Assembly (NCBI GenBank): GCA_002433075.1
Contig: DJHM01000033.1
Coordinates: 1-64,000, forward strand
Reading direction: 5' to 3'
Origin: Latescibacteria bacterium UBA6620
GTDB lineage: Bacteria; Latescibacterota; UBA2968
DNA length: 64,000 nt
Shown: piece by piece, positions 26,101 through 35,657 of the stretch
Position numbering within the stretch: position 1 is the stretch's first letter
How the letters are laid out: each line of letters starts with the position of its first letter
Made by a program: the position numbers and the translations under genes
Notes under the pieces: model-generated
Seen by the model: only the letters and a program-made list of their open reading frames with translations
What the model was told of the DNA's origin: nothing
The model's database searches: none

Positions 26101-26651
26101 AGTGTCCGACCCGGCTCCATGCGAATGACAACCACCGCCGGGATCTCGGAGAACGTGGGACCCCAGCTGAGTGGTTTCGAGCGCGGTTCCCCCTCAGCCG
26201 AAAACGCACGCTCCTCGAGCCCCGAGATCACCAGGCCAGCCTCGAACCCCTGTTGAAGCAGGTCCGTGAGCGACCTGTGGAAATACAGATGCGGCTTCAG
26301 GCCGACCTTGGACAGGCCCCGCTGACTGTAGGATGACATGTATCGCTCCACCTGCATCGAATAGCGTTCTCCCGAGTCATCATCTCGCTCTCCGACGAAG
26401 CGTATCGACGGGTTGTTGAAGCACGGGTGCATCAGCGAGAACACCAGCCGGCCGTGCGCCTTCAAAAGACGCGGCATCACCTCGAAAAACGGACCCACAT
26501 CAGCGATGTCGAAGAGCGCCATGCCACAGTGGACGCAGTCATAACCGCTTTCGTACGCAAGCAAGTCCTGTTCGGAAGTAGCATCGGCAACGCTGTAGTC
26601 GATCCGGTCGACACCTCTCGAACGGGCTCGTTCGTTCATGGAGGCTCCCAT
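26097..26651 (-). pseudogene. N-terminally truncated SAM methyltransferase
   Basis: A 184-residue frame. It begins at the second half of the SAM-binding fold (ASMNERARSRGVDRIDYSVADAT, which normally follows the GxGxG loop) and continues with YDCVHCGMALFDI, LLKAHGRLVFSLMHPCF and a normal methyltransferase end. About 45 residues with the glycine-rich SAM loop are missing. The upstream bases are instead the start of the divergent lipoprotein gene at 26666. It is therefore probably a remnant, though a translatable ATG is present at 26651. The target of the original enzyme is unknown. Confidence 0.6.
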
Positions 26652-26665
26652 ATGAAGGTGAACCC

Positions 26666-26998
26666 TTGAGACACTCGAAATACGTCATCGGTTTCGCACT
26701 CCTCCTGGCTGGCCAGCTCCTGTTCACGGCCTGCAGGGATAATGCGGCCAGCGTACCCGCGCAGATCGAAAAGGTGGAGCAATCCCGTAAGGCATGGGAA
26801 CGGGAACAGAAAAGGCTGGAATCCATGCGCGACAGTCTGGAGATCAAGGTTGCAGGAAACAGGGAACTCGGAATGCCGCCCGATCGGGCCCGCCGCCTCG
26901 AAACAGCCTTGATCCAGAGCCAGGAAGCGATTGTTCAGGCCAGTAAAATCAACTACGAGGCGCAGGAAGAAGTCCTGAAGCACCTGCAGGGCAGGTAG
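26666..26998 (+). CDS. Small coiled-coil lipoprotein
   Basis: A 110-residue protein. A lipoprotein signal (IGFALLLAGQLLFTAC, Cys about residue 23) is followed by a strongly helical, charged region (IEKVEQSRKAWEREQKRLESMRD and ETALIQSQEAIVQASKINYEAQEEVL) likely to form a coiled coil. The start is TTG with AAGGTG upstream. It lies upstream of the DUF1800/DUF1501 pair, separated by 151 bases in which no gene is seen. Function unknown. Confidence 0.65.
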   Translation: MRHSKYVIGFALLLAGQLLFTACRDNAASVPAQIEKVEQSRKAWEREQKRLESMRDSLEIKVAGNRELGMPPDRARRLETALIQSQEAIVQASKINYEAQEEVLKHLQGR

Positions 26999-27149
26999 CA
27001 CGAACCGTGACAAGCGCCAAACGTTTCGAACCATTCCTGTCGACCGAGGATTGCCCGGCGGTGACCCCACTGGGATATTTCGCAGGCACGTCCTTTGCAA
27101 CGTCATAACGCATGGACTTCGAACCAAACTCCATTGGAAAAATCTATAA

Positions 27150-28619
27150 ATGAGAGCTGACGCCCTCGGTCCCGCACCCAAACTTCAACGCACCTCGGCC
27201 GGGCTGGAACCCTACGTACCCGACGCTACCCAGCCCTGGGACGAGGTCCGGGCTTCGCATCTCTTGCGCCGTGCCGTCTTCGGCCCGACCGCCGCTGAAG
27301 TGGATAGCGCCATCCGCTCTACGCCTCAAGCCATTGTATCCCAGCTCTTGGAGGACCAACCGGAACCCGATCCACCAGGCGACTGGGTCGACGACCAGCC
27401 GTTCGTACGTCCCTCTTCTGCGGAGAAGAAAATTCAGCGTGAGCAGATGGACGAATTGCGTCGCTGGTGGATGCACCGCCTCTCGAGCACCCCGCTCTCG
27501 CTCGTCGAGCGGATGACCCTGTTCTGGCACAATCATTTCGCCACGCAGGCCAGCGAGGTCAAGCGTCCCCAGTTGATGTTTCACCAGAACCGCAAGTTCC
27601 GACAAAACGCTCTCGGGAACTTCAAGAGCCTGGTGCTGATCATGAACACCGACCCGGCGATGCTCTACTACCTGGATGGTCGCCTGAACAAGAAGGGCAA
27701 ACCCAACGAAAACTATGCTCGCGAACTGCTCGAACTCTTCACCATGGGAATCGGGCACTATACTGAACAGGATGTAGCCGAGGCAGCTCGAGCACTTACC
27801 GGGTGGGTCGTTGAAGGGCAGAAGGCGATCTTCGACCCCGGTCGTCACGACAACGAACCCAAGGAATTCCTCGGGACCCTCGGCAACCTGAACGACCTGC
27901 GCATCACCAACATCATCTTCGACCAACCTGCCACCGCCGAATTCATATGTCGCAAGCTCTACCGGGAATTCGTCTACGCCCACCCTGATGAGAACATCGT
28001 GCGGGAACTCGCGCACATCATGCGGGACAACAACTACGAGCTCAAACCCGTTGTCCAAACGCTGCTCCTGAGCGCCCACTTCTTCGACGCTTCTACCATC
28101 GGCGCGCGCATCAAGAGCCCCGTCGAGCTCGTAGCCGGAACCGCCCGGACCCTCGGCCTGAGCGTCGCCGTCGGCGGCCACGTAGGCGCCGACTTTCTGA
28201 CCGATCAGGCTGAGCTGCTGGGTCAGCACCTGCTCGATCCGCCGAACGTAAACGGATGGACAGGACATCGGACCTGGATCAGCACCGCCACCTTGCCCAA
28301 GCGCCACCTGCATACGGACCGACTGGTCGAGGGGAAATCGCACGCCGTCGAACGAACCTGGTATGTCATGCAGCAGCCCGACCTCAATGCCTTCATCAAG
28401 TCGTTCCCGAACCCGTGGGATGCGACCGCACTCGTCAGGTCAGTCGGCCAATGTCTGACGCCCTTCTCCGTCGACCCGAAGAGAGATGAACTTCTGCTCT
28501 CCGTACTTCTGGAAGGGGCCGAAGTCTACGACTGGAACCCCGACGAACCGGGCGCCGACCTCCGGATCGCCAACCTGCTCAAGGTCCTTTTCGAGCTTCC
28601 AGACTACCAACTGGCCTGA
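27150..28619 (+). CDS. DUF1800 family protein
   Basis: A 489-residue protein of the DUF1800 family. The blocks LLRRAVFGPTAAEVDSAI, MTLFWHNHFAT, NENYARELLELFTMGIGHYTEQDVAEAARALTGW and PVELVAGTARTLGL are all typical. Members are usually found next to DUF1501 genes, as here with a 9-base gap. They are thought to be exported or envelope associated, but their biochemical role is unknown. No classical signal peptide is visible at ATG 27150. Confidence 0.85.
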   Translation: MRADALGPAPKLQRTSAGLEPYVPDATQPWDEVRASHLLRRAVFGPTAAEVDSAIRSTPQAIVSQLLEDQPEPDPPGDWVDDQPFVRPSSAEKKIQREQMDELRRWWMHRLSSTPLSLVERMTLFWHNHFATQASEVKRPQLMFHQNRKFRQNALGNFKSLVLIMNTDPAMLYYLDGRLNKKGKPNENYARELLELFTMGIGHYTEQDVAEAARALTGWVVEGQKAIFDPGRHDNEPKEFLGTLGNLNDLRITNIIFDQPATAEFICRKLYREFVYAHPDENIVRELAHIMRDNNYELKPVVQTLLLSAHFFDASTIGARIKSPVELVAGTARTLGLSVAVGGHVGADFLTDQAELLGQHLLDPPNVNGWTGHRTWISTATLPKRHLHTDRLVEGKSHAVERTWYVMQQPDLNAFIKSFPNPWDATALVRSVGQCLTPFSVDPKRDELLLSVLLEGAEVYDWNPDEPGADLRIANLLKVLFELPDYQLA

Positions 28620-28628
28620 GGATGAACC

Positions 28629-30056
28629 ATGAATCGTAGGGACTTTCTAACCAAATCGACGCAGGCCGGAGCCGGGTTCGCCCTGGGAGGTTTTCTCGCC
28701 AGGGCCTATGGCAACCCGTCCGCAGTCGGCCCTCTCGCCGCGACCGCCATCAGCCCGAACGACCGCGTCCTTGTCATTGTGCGGCTCGATGGAGGCAACG
28801 ACGGGTTGAACACCCTGATCCCCTTCGAGTCAAACGACTACTACAACTCCCGACCCAACATCGCCATTCCGGCCGGACGAGCGAAAATCAACCGCCTAAC
28901 CGAAACGAACGGCCTTCATCCAGCCTTGAGCGGGTTCAGACGCATGTTCGACAGCGGGACCATGACCGCCGTGCAAGGCGTCGGTTACCCCAACCCGAAC
29001 CGAAGCCACTTCCGGGCCACCGACATCTGGCTGACCGGCTCGGAGTCTGACGAAGTCCTCAACACCGGATGGCTGGGAAGATATCTAGAAGCCGTCCACC
29101 CCGATTTCCCGAACACGCTTCCCTCGCAGCCGCTCGCCATCGACATCGGACCCGTCCTTTCCCTCTCGCTCCTCGGGCGCAACGGAGGACTGGGCATCGC
29201 GTTGCGTGACCCTCAGGAATTTTTCGACCTCGTCAACCTCGGAAACAAGAATGTCGAAGGATCGAACCACCTCACGCCCGCGGGTTTCGAACTCGATTTC
29301 ATCCGTCAGGTCAACATCGAGTCGATTCAGTACTCGTCCCAGATCCGATCGGCCGCCGAAAGGGGTCGCAACGCCGTCGAATATCCGGACACGACACTGG
29401 CCCAGCAGCTTGCCATGATCTCCAGACTCATCGCAGGCGGACTGAGATCACGCATCTACCTGGTCTCTCAGCGGGGTTACGACACCCATTCGAACCAGGA
29501 TGGGCGACAAGAGGATCTGCTCAAGGACCTGGACGAGGCGATTTTCGCATTCCAGAACGACCTCGATCGGCTCGGACAGGCCCATCGAACCCTGGGAATG
29601 ACCATCTCCGAGTTCGGGCGACGCGTCGCCGAGAACGGCAGCGCCGGAACCGACCACGGGACCGCCGCGCCGTTGTTCCTCTTCGGTCCCGAAGTCAAAG
29701 GCGGCATCGTCGGCCCCGATCCAAACTTTCGCCACACCGACAGCCGTGGAGATTTCCATCACACCTACGACTTTCGGCAGGTCTACGCTTCCCTGCTCAA
29801 GTCCTGGTTCGAAGTCCCTGCGGACCTCATCTCCTCCGTCCTGCCTGGACAGTCCTCGTTCCTGCCCCTGCTGAACGAAGCCCCCGACCTGGAGGCTGTC
29901 GACTTCACCGGCGACGGAAAAGTCGACTTCTCGGATTTCCTCTCCTTCGCACGAGGTTTCGGACAAGAGGATCCTGCCTACGACGTCGACGGTGACGGAC
30001 AGACCGGCTTCAGCGACTTCGTTTCGTTCGCCCGGGGGTATGGGAAGCACCGCTAA
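28629..30056 (+). CDS. DUF1501 family protein with Tat signal and C-terminal dockerin-like EF-hands
   Basis: A 475-residue exported protein. A twin-arginine signal (MNRRDFLTKSTQAGAGFALGGFLA) opens it. The DUF1501 domain, a distant sulfatase-like fold, includes VLVIVRLDGGNDGLNTLIPF, TEFGR-like ISEFGRRVAENGS and GTDHGTAAPLFLFG. The last 50 residues are two EF-hand-like loops, DFTGDGKVDFSDFLSFARGFG and DVDGDGQTGFSDFVSFARGYG, separated by a short linker. The same kind of tail is on the metalloprotease at 35658-38159. Tail function is inferred to be calcium-dependent docking or sorting. It is co-directional with DUF1800 and ends at a good terminator. Confidence 0.85.
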   Translation: MNRRDFLTKSTQAGAGFALGGFLARAYGNPSAVGPLAATAISPNDRVLVIVRLDGGNDGLNTLIPFESNDYYNSRPNIAIPAGRAKINRLTETNGLHPALSGFRRMFDSGTMTAVQGVGYPNPNRSHFRATDIWLTGSESDEVLNTGWLGRYLEAVHPDFPNTLPSQPLAIDIGPVLSLSLLGRNGGLGIALRDPQEFFDLVNLGNKNVEGSNHLTPAGFELDFIRQVNIESIQYSSQIRSAAERGRNAVEYPDTTLAQQLAMISRLIAGGLRSRIYLVSQRGYDTHSNQDGRQEDLLKDLDEAIFAFQNDLDRLGQAHRTLGMTISEFGRRVAENGSAGTDHGTAAPLFLFGPEVKGGIVGPDPNFRHTDSRGDFHHTYDFRQVYASLLKSWFEVPADLISSVLPGQSSFLPLLNEAPDLEAVDFTGDGKVDFSDFLSFARGFGQEDPAYDVDGDGQTGFSDFVSFARGYGKHR

Positions 30057-30080
30057 CCGAAGCACAACGATCAGAAAAAA

Positions 30081-30113
30081 GAGGCCCGATCGTATTCGCG
30101 ATCGGGCCTCTTC
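30081..30113. terminator. Bidirectional terminator
   Basis: A perfect 12-bp stem, GAGGCCCGATCG (30081-30092) with its complement (30099-30110), has AAAAAA on the left and TTCCT on the right. It follows the DUF1501 stop by 24 bases and also faces the end of the convergent ubiX. Confidence 0.85.
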
Positions 30114-30145
30114 CTGTCAGCTATGGGTAGGTCGGTCGCCCCTTG

Positions 30146-30763
30146 CTATTCCCCCCTCCATGTCGGGAATAGCTCGTGAGGAATCCCGAACAGATTCAGG
30201 ATCCGGCCCGCGATGAAATCGGCCAGATCCTCGAAGCTCTGGGGCTCTTGATAAAACGCCGGCGATGCGGGAAGGATAACGGCCCCCGCTTCGGCCGCAG
30301 CAACCTGGTTCCGAAGCTGAACCAGGTTCATCGGTGTCTCGCGCGTGACCAGAACGAGACGTCGGTGCTCCTTCAGCGTCACGTCCGCCGCTCGTTCGAT
30401 CAGATTGGTCGAAGTCCCGTTCGCCACCCCGGCCAGGTATCGCATCGAGCAGGGCACGATGACCATCCCCAACGAATCCACGGAACCGCTCGAAATGGGC
30501 GCCGCAAAATCTGCCTGCTGGTGGACTTCGAGGGAACCGACCAGCCCGTCTTCCTCAAATTGGGATTCCAGATATGCCTTGAAGTCGTTCCGTTTTCCAT
30601 CGAATCCGCCCTCGTCACGCAACAGCATCCATCCCGTCTCGGACACAATCAGGTCCACCCGCAGATCCGACATCAGCAGGGCCCTCAGGGTGCGGATCGC
30701 ATAGATCGCGCCGCTTGCACCCGTGAGTCCTACCGTAAGCCGATTGGCGCTCGCCGAATTCAT
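30146..30763 (-). CDS. ubiX: UbiX family flavin prenyltransferase
   Basis: A 205-residue flavoprotein. UbiX uses dimethylallyl phosphate to make the prenyl-FMN cofactor needed by UbiD-type decarboxylases. Motifs: VGLTGASGAIYAIR (FMN loop), IVPCSMRYLAGVANGTSTNLIERAADVTLKEHRRLVLVTRETPMN, and AVILPASPAFY. Length is normal. ATG at 30763 overlaps the ubiA stop (ATGA), implying coupling. No UbiD gene is in the window. Confidence 0.93.
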   Translation of the reverse strand: MNSASANRLTVGLTGASGAIYAIRTLRALLMSDLRVDLIVSETGWMLLRDEGGFDGKRNDFKAYLESQFEEDGLVGSLEVHQQADFAAPISSGSVDSLGMVIVPCSMRYLAGVANGTSTNLIERAADVTLKEHRRLVLVTRETPMNLVQLRNQVAAAEAGAVILPASPAFYQEPQSFEDLADFIAGRILNLFGIPHELFPTWRGE

Positions 30764-31614
30764 AGCAGGACATCCGCCAGCGTGAATGCGAAGTAGACAC
30801 AGCTGATGATGGCATTCAGGTTCATGAACGCCATCGCCGCCCTCGAAAGATCGTTCGGGCCGACCAGTCTGTGCTCGTAGACAAGCAACCCCCCGATGGC
30901 GAACACTCCCACGAAATAAATCGATCCCAGTCCGAACACCCGACCCACGACCAGCATCAGTGCGAAAGAGATGACGTGCAGCACTCTGGAGATCCAGAGG
31001 GCACGTGCGATACCGAATCGCTGGGGGATCGAGTAGACTCCGAACGAGCGGTCGAACCTCTCGTCCTGCGTTGCGTAGATAATGTCGAAACCAGAAACCC
31101 AGAACATCACGGCGCCCCCGAGCAGAAGGACCTTTGGCGAGAGATACCCCGTCACCGCGATCCACGCTCCGATCGGGGCCACTGACAGGGCAAGACCAAG
31201 GAACAATTGGGTCGCCCACGTGAATCGCTTGGTGTAGGAATAGAAGAAGACGATGAAGAGAGCAAACGGTGACAGGGCGAAACAGAGCCGGTTGAGCTTG
31301 TAGGCCGCGAACACCAGGATCAGAGACGAAAGCACGACCAGTGCCGTAACCGCCACGGGTGAGATGACGCCTTGCGGCAGTTCGCGGCCGGCTGTGCGAG
31401 GATTCTCCGCGTCCATCTGTCGATCCACGAGACGATTGAACCCCATGGCCGCGCTGCGCGCTCCGACCATGGCCACCACGATCCAGAAAACCACCCGGGG
31501 AGTCAACGAAGTCTCGGTGGCCGCCAGCACCGCCGCGCTGAACGCGAACGGCAGTGCGAAGATACTATGGGAGAACTTGATCATCCTCCCGTAGGCGATT
31601 ACGCGATCGAACAA
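30760..31614 (-). CDS. ubiA: UbiA family prenyltransferase (4-hydroxybenzoate polyprenyltransferase/MqnP type)
   Basis: A 284-residue inner-membrane enzyme with about eight helices. It attaches an isoprenoid chain to an aromatic acid in quinone synthesis. The first Asp-rich motif is NRLVDRQMDAENPRTAGRELP and the second is FDIIYATQDERFDRSFGVYSIP. Pairing with ubiX is found in both ubiquinone and futalosine menaquinone pathways. An organism with pyruvate:ferredoxin oxidoreductase would fit the latter, but this is inference. The start is TTG at 31614 with AAGGA upstream. Confidence 0.9.
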   Translation of the reverse strand: MFDRVIAYGRMIKFSHSIFALPFAFSAAVLAATETSLTPRVVFWIVVAMVGARSAAMGFNRLVDRQMDAENPRTAGRELPQGVISPVAVTALVVLSSLILVFAAYKLNRLCFALSPFALFIVFFYSYTKRFTWATQLFLGLALSVAPIGAWIAVTGYLSPKVLLLGGAVMFWVSGFDIIYATQDERFDRSFGVYSIPQRFGIARALWISRVLHVISFALMLVVGRVFGLGSIYFVGVFAIGGLLVYEHRLVGPNDLSRAAMAFMNLNAIISCVYFAFTLADVLL

Positions 31615-31669
31615 GGTGATCCTTCTCGGCTGGAGGCCGCTCCTACCCTGGCTTGCACAGTGATGGAAA

Positions 31670-32588
31670 TCAGCTCGTCTCCGGCATAAAAGTGGGCATC
31701 ACCACCCCCTGCGGCTCCACCCACTCCCCTCGACATTGCGCTACGTGGAGCTCGCAATTCCTCGCCCCCCACGAATACATCGTTTGTACCAGACCCTTGG
31801 AAGTCGCTGGCACCAGAAACACCGGATTTCCGCCGCGATCCGTCTGCAACTGGTTGGCGATCAGCGACTGGGCCGTCTCCTCTTCCACCATCACACCGGG
31901 GCCCAACAGCCGAGACCCGGCGTGATCGATCGAAGCCAGAACGCCGTTCACCGTCCCACCGGCCTCCTTGACGACAACCCGCCAACCGTGATCGTCCGTC
32001 AGAAAGTAATGCCAGTCCTTCTCGCGCCGGATCCCGCTGACACGTTCTTCCAAAGCTACGATTCCCGGCAGATCGTCCAGGATGGCCGAACGAATGCCGC
32101 TCGCTGGCCTCGGGACCCGCGAGACGTCTTCGATCACCATATCCTGGAAGAAACTACGTGGCACAAACCCCGCTCGCGTGTAGAGCGAGTAGGAGTCGAG
32201 ATTGAGAGCGCTCGAGACGAGACGCAACGGTTTGCCGTCCGCATCGGCGACCCGGCAGACCTCCTCGAGAAGAGTTCGCGCAACCCCGTGACCGAACCAG
32301 TCGGGATGAGCATTCATGATCCCCAGGGAAACATGGGTCTCCCGGGGATGGTAGAAGCACGACCCCATCAACTGATCCGTTTCGCGGTCGACGGCGACCA
32401 GACAACATCCCGGATCGAGAGCCTCGTAGACCTCGAAGAAACAACGAGGTCGTCACCGAAGGATCTCCCTTGAAGATCGGGCCAAGGCCTCGCGATGTGA
32501 ACCATTCGTTCGTCGAGGCGTAGATCAGCTCGGCAAGTTCGGACGCATCCCGCGCCGTGGCCGGTCGGATGTCGAACGAGGAGGCCAC
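31670..32588 (-). pseudogene. GNAT acetyltransferase split by a one-base frameshift
   Basis: Two overlapping frames encode one protein. The first (GTG at 32588) gives an N-terminal GNAT domain, DIRPATARDASELAELIYAS... to DPSVTTSLF. The second continues as FFEVYEALDPGCCLVAVDRE and GSCFYHPRETHVSLGIMNAH, with the acetyl-CoA loop region HPDWFGHGVARTLLEEV and a second acetyltransferase-like half. Removing one T from the TTT run at 32439-32441 (minus-strand reading) joins them cleanly. It is either a recent frameshift or an assembly error. The start follows the stop of the FAD oxidoreductase with no gap. Confidence 0.75.
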
Positions 32589-33893
32589 TCAGGCAACGAG
32601 GGAATCGCGCTCGCTCAGCCGGTCCATCGTCTCCCTCACCTCAACCCACTCTACTTCGTGCGGCAAGCGACCCGACCCGGAGGCAAGCGCCGCCGTCGTG
32701 CCCGCCGCCTCTCCCATCGCGACGGCATTCCCCGTAACTCGGTAGCTCGAGTGTGCGATGAAGTCCCCGCTGATGCAACGACCGGCCATCATCAGCCCGT
32801 CCACATCCTGCGCGATCAGCGCACGCAGGGGAACATCATACGGTCGAGATTTATGGGGTTTCTCCTCGACGATCTTCGTCTTGGCCGGATTCGTCGAGTG
32901 AACGTCGATGCCCATCGTGACCCGACACACCGCATCATCGAATCGCGCGCCCTCCAGCAGATCCGCGGCCGTCACCTCGTAGCGACCGTGGATCCGTCGT
33001 CCCTCCCGAACACCGATCTGGGCCCCCGTCGAAACCACGCGCATCTCGGACCAGACGCCTCCGAGTCCGCGAAGCGCGTCGACCTGTGCGTGGATTTCCT
33101 TGCGACCTCGCAGCGTTGCGGCCGTCAGCCCGGCTGCGTCGTCGCACTTCGTGTCGTACTGGTGATTGGCCATCATCGCGAAGAGGTCGTCCCGAATCCG
33201 GAAGAGCGTCGGATTCCCGTAGGATGGCGGCACCCCGATCTCTGTCATCAGCGCGCCCAGCCGCTTCTTGGGATCTCCGAGAGAGCCGCCGACATACGTC
33301 TCGATCTCTTCGAAGCGCAGCCCCGTCACGATCGCCATCAGGCTCATGGGCTGGACTGCACCCGTCTCGGGGTTTCCCATTTCGACTCCGCACCCCGCCA
33401 CGAACCCGAGATCGCCGTCACCTGTCGTATCGACAAACACATCTGCCGCCCAGGCCTCACGCCCCGATTTCGACTCAGTCACGACGACAGCCAGGCGATT
33501 CCGGCTGTCCCGTGCGGCGGCCACCACGCGCGTATGGAGTCGAACGTCAACCCCAGCCTCCCCGCACATCTCCTCGAGCAGAAGCTTCATGGCTTCCACA
33601 TCGTAAGCGTAATTGGCGCCTCCCTCGACACGTGTTCGGCGGGCACCCCGCTCGTCGAGTCGACTCGTCAGCTCGGCCATGAGACCCGGTTTGTTCGCCG
33701 AATCGATGATCCAGCTCAACGCCCCGGTCGTCCAGACCCCTCCAAGCGAACCGTGAAGCTCGATCAATCTCGTCCGGGCGCCCGAACGAGCGGACGCGAT
33801 CGCAGCCGCAATCCCGGCCGGTCCCGCTCCGCAAATGACCACATCCGTCTCTTCGACAATCGGTACATCGCGAGCAACCTCTCGATGATTCAC
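32589..33893 (-). CDS. FAD-dependent oxidoreductase
   Basis: A 434-residue flavoprotein of the FAD-dependent oxidoreductase (PF12831-like) group. The dinucleotide fold is at DVVICGAGPAGIAAAIASARSG (residues about 17-38), followed by the ELHGSLGGVWTTGALSW block. The second FAD contact is ADVFVDTTGDGDLGFVAGC. The C-terminal part is DGLMMAGRCISGDFIAHSSYRVTGNAVAMGEAAG. The GTG start follows AGGTGG. The natural substrate is unknown. It precedes the acetyltransferase gene directly and follows the NHL gene, with which it may be co-transcribed. Confidence 0.85.
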   Translation of the reverse strand: MNHREVARDVPIVEETDVVICGAGPAGIAAAIASARSGARTRLIELHGSLGGVWTTGALSWIIDSANKPGLMAELTSRLDERGARRTRVEGGANYAYDVEAMKLLLEEMCGEAGVDVRLHTRVVAAARDSRNRLAVVVTESKSGREAWAADVFVDTTGDGDLGFVAGCGVEMGNPETGAVQPMSLMAIVTGLRFEEIETYVGGSLGDPKKRLGALMTEIGVPPSYGNPTLFRIRDDLFAMMANHQYDTKCDDAAGLTAATLRGRKEIHAQVDALRGLGGVWSEMRVVSTGAQIGVREGRRIHGRYEVTAADLLEGARFDDAVCRVTMGIDVHSTNPAKTKIVEEKPHKSRPYDVPLRALIAQDVDGLMMAGRCISGDFIAHSSYRVTGNAVAMGEAAGTTAALASGSGRLPHEVEWVEVRETMDRLSERDSLVA

Positions 33894-33935
33894 GTCACCA
33901 CCTCGTTACGTGTCACGTAAACACCTGGGAAACGC

Positions 33936-34790
33936 CTACACCCTCACGAACTTCTGAAGTCTCGCGTCGGCTTGGACCTCCGATACGTAGATTGATTTTT
34001 CGGAGTCCAGCCAGATGCCGTGCGGGCACTTTATGAATTCCCCCGGCCGGGTGCTCGGCTCGCCGCCTCCCCATTCCGTGATCTTCTCACCGTCCAGCGT
34101 CCAGATGCTCAACCGTTGGTCGAGTTCGGCGATGTAGACCGTCTCGTCGTCGATGTAGATCGTATCCGGGTGGTGAAGTCCCGTCCACTCGTGAAGGAAC
34201 TCACCTTCCGTGTCGAAAAACTGAATCCGGTTGTTCGCTCGGTCCGCAACCAGAAGGCGGTCGTGCTTGTCGACGCGCACACAGTGCGGCAGGTCGAACT
34301 CGCCCGGTCCCGACCCAGGCGTCCCCCACGACTTGATCAGCTCGCCGTCTCCCGTGTACTTGTGGACACGCGCATTCCCGTATCCGTCGGTCAGATACAT
34401 CATCCCCGCCGAATCGAAGGCTACATCCGTGGGCAGGTTGAACGGTTTTCCCTCCGCGCCGACCTCATCAGGGATCCCGACAGTCATGAGTAGTTCGCCG
34501 TCAGACGTGAATTTTCGCATGCAGTGGACTTCACGTTCGACGCAGAAGACGTTGTCGTCTCCGTCGATGTAGATGCCGTGTGCGTCTTTCAGGACATCGT
34601 CACCCCACGACGTGACAAAGTTTCCCTCCTTGTCCAGCACCACCATCGGATGTTCGCTCCGACTGTAGACGTAAATCAGATCCTTCGAGTCGACCGCTAC
34701 GGCCGGGATCCAGCCGAACGACCAGCCGGGCGGCAGCGTCCACCAGTGCTCGACAACTTCATATGTGAATTCACCGGATCCGAATGCCAT
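33936..34790 (-). CDS. NHL-repeat six-bladed beta-propeller protein
   Basis: A 284-residue protein made of repeated NHL-type blades such as PTDVAFDSAGMMYLTDGYGNARVHKYTGDGE, PHCVRVDKHDRLLVADRANNRIQFFDTEGE and HPDTIYIDDETVYIAELDQRLSIW. Each unit has the D-x-x-G-x-I/L-Y-V-x-D pattern. It resembles peptidyl-alpha-hydroxyglycine lyase-like propellers, but no catalytic assignment is safe. No signal peptide is seen from ATG 34790, which has GAGGAGG upstream. It is the first of a minus-strand run ending at ubiX. Confidence 0.85.
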   Translation of the reverse strand: MAFGSGEFTYEVVEHWWTLPPGWSFGWIPAVAVDSKDLIYVYSRSEHPMVVLDKEGNFVTSWGDDVLKDAHGIYIDGDDNVFCVEREVHCMRKFTSDGELLMTVGIPDEVGAEGKPFNLPTDVAFDSAGMMYLTDGYGNARVHKYTGDGELIKSWGTPGSGPGEFDLPHCVRVDKHDRLLVADRANNRIQFFDTEGEFLHEWTGLHHPDTIYIDDETVYIAELDQRLSIWTLDGEKITEWGGGEPSTRPGEFIKCPHGIWLDSEKSIYVSEVQADARLQKFVRV

Positions 34791-34866
34791 TCATCGCCTC
34801 CTCATTGTGACCGAGCGTGACTCACTTTTGCGCCCGCCAATATAGTCCACCTTCACCATCGGGCAC

Positions 34867-34890
34867 AAAAAAACCCACCGCAATGGTGGG
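34867..34890 (-). terminator. Terminator of the coiled-coil membrane protein gene
   Basis: On the minus strand CCCACC-ATTGC-GGTGGG is followed by TTTTTTT. It follows the stop at 34917 by 26 bases. Confidence 0.8.
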
Positions 34891-34916
34891 CAATGGACTG
34901 CACCTCTTCCAGAGAA

Positions 34917-35463
34917 TCAACTCGCCGCTTCGCTCTCGACCCCCTGCGTCTGCTGGGCTGTCGGCCGACCGGTTGCCTCCAGCGACCCGTCCTGCGCCAT
35001 TTCCACGAGTTTCTGCTGAACCGCCTCGATCACTTCCTCGCTGTTGTTCTTCTTGTCCAGATCGATCAACTGTTTGATCGCCTTCGTAACTCGCTTGAAG
35101 TGCGAGTCTCTTCGCGCCGTCGGCCCGCCGAGCGCCTCCATCACCACACGCTCCAGCGTCAATTCCAGTTCCTTCTGACGTCGCTGCTCCTGATTGGAAG
35201 TCGAAATCTGAATCTGCTCGAAGTGCTGTTTAAGGTTGGCGAACCGCGTCTTCAGCTGGCTCAGCCGGGTTCTTAGCGCCCCCCTCGGCCTTCACTGCGA
35301 TCACATACTTGCGTCGCGACGTGTCCAGGTCCTCCTGGAGATCCTGGATCTTCTTGGTGTTGTTCCGGTATTCGACGTCCTGAGCACGAACTTCCAGGAC
35401 GGTCAGCATCTTCACGATCAGAAGAAGCGCAAGGAAGCTAAGTGTGAGGATTCCCCAGAACAT
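34917..35463 (-). pseudogene. Membrane-anchored coiled-coil protein split at a G6 run
   Basis: The first frame (ATG 35463) encodes a transmembrane anchor (MFWGILTLSFLALLLIVKML) and a coiled coil (YRNNTKKIQDLQEDLDTSRRKYVI), then drifts into KNPAEPAEDAVRQP and stops. Another frame, just downstream, continues a coiled coil (RLSQLKTRFANLKQHFEQIQ, NQEQRRQKELELTLERVV) and ends VESEAAS. Deleting one G from the six-G run (35279-35284) fuses them into about 180 residues. The context matches no family I can name. A programmed slip at G6, a real mutation or a sequencing error are all possible. Confidence 0.65.
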
Positions 35464-35657
35464 AGCGACCGGTCGGAGAAAGGTGAGGGTCGTACTACGA
35501 TTGCGAATGTAAGCTACGTGATAAGGGCATGAAACCGACAGGTCAATTTCACTTTACCTAACTGCTTGTTCCACATCCTGTTATACATTTTACAGATGCC
35601 TTTGTCGCAGCTTCCCAGGAAAGACGCGATACCGGCAATTTGTACAGAATCAGGAAC

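Noticed and set aside
27144..28343. A 399-residue minus-strand frame opposite the DUF1800 gene
   Set aside because: No recognisable domain; the plus-strand frame matches a known family throughout.
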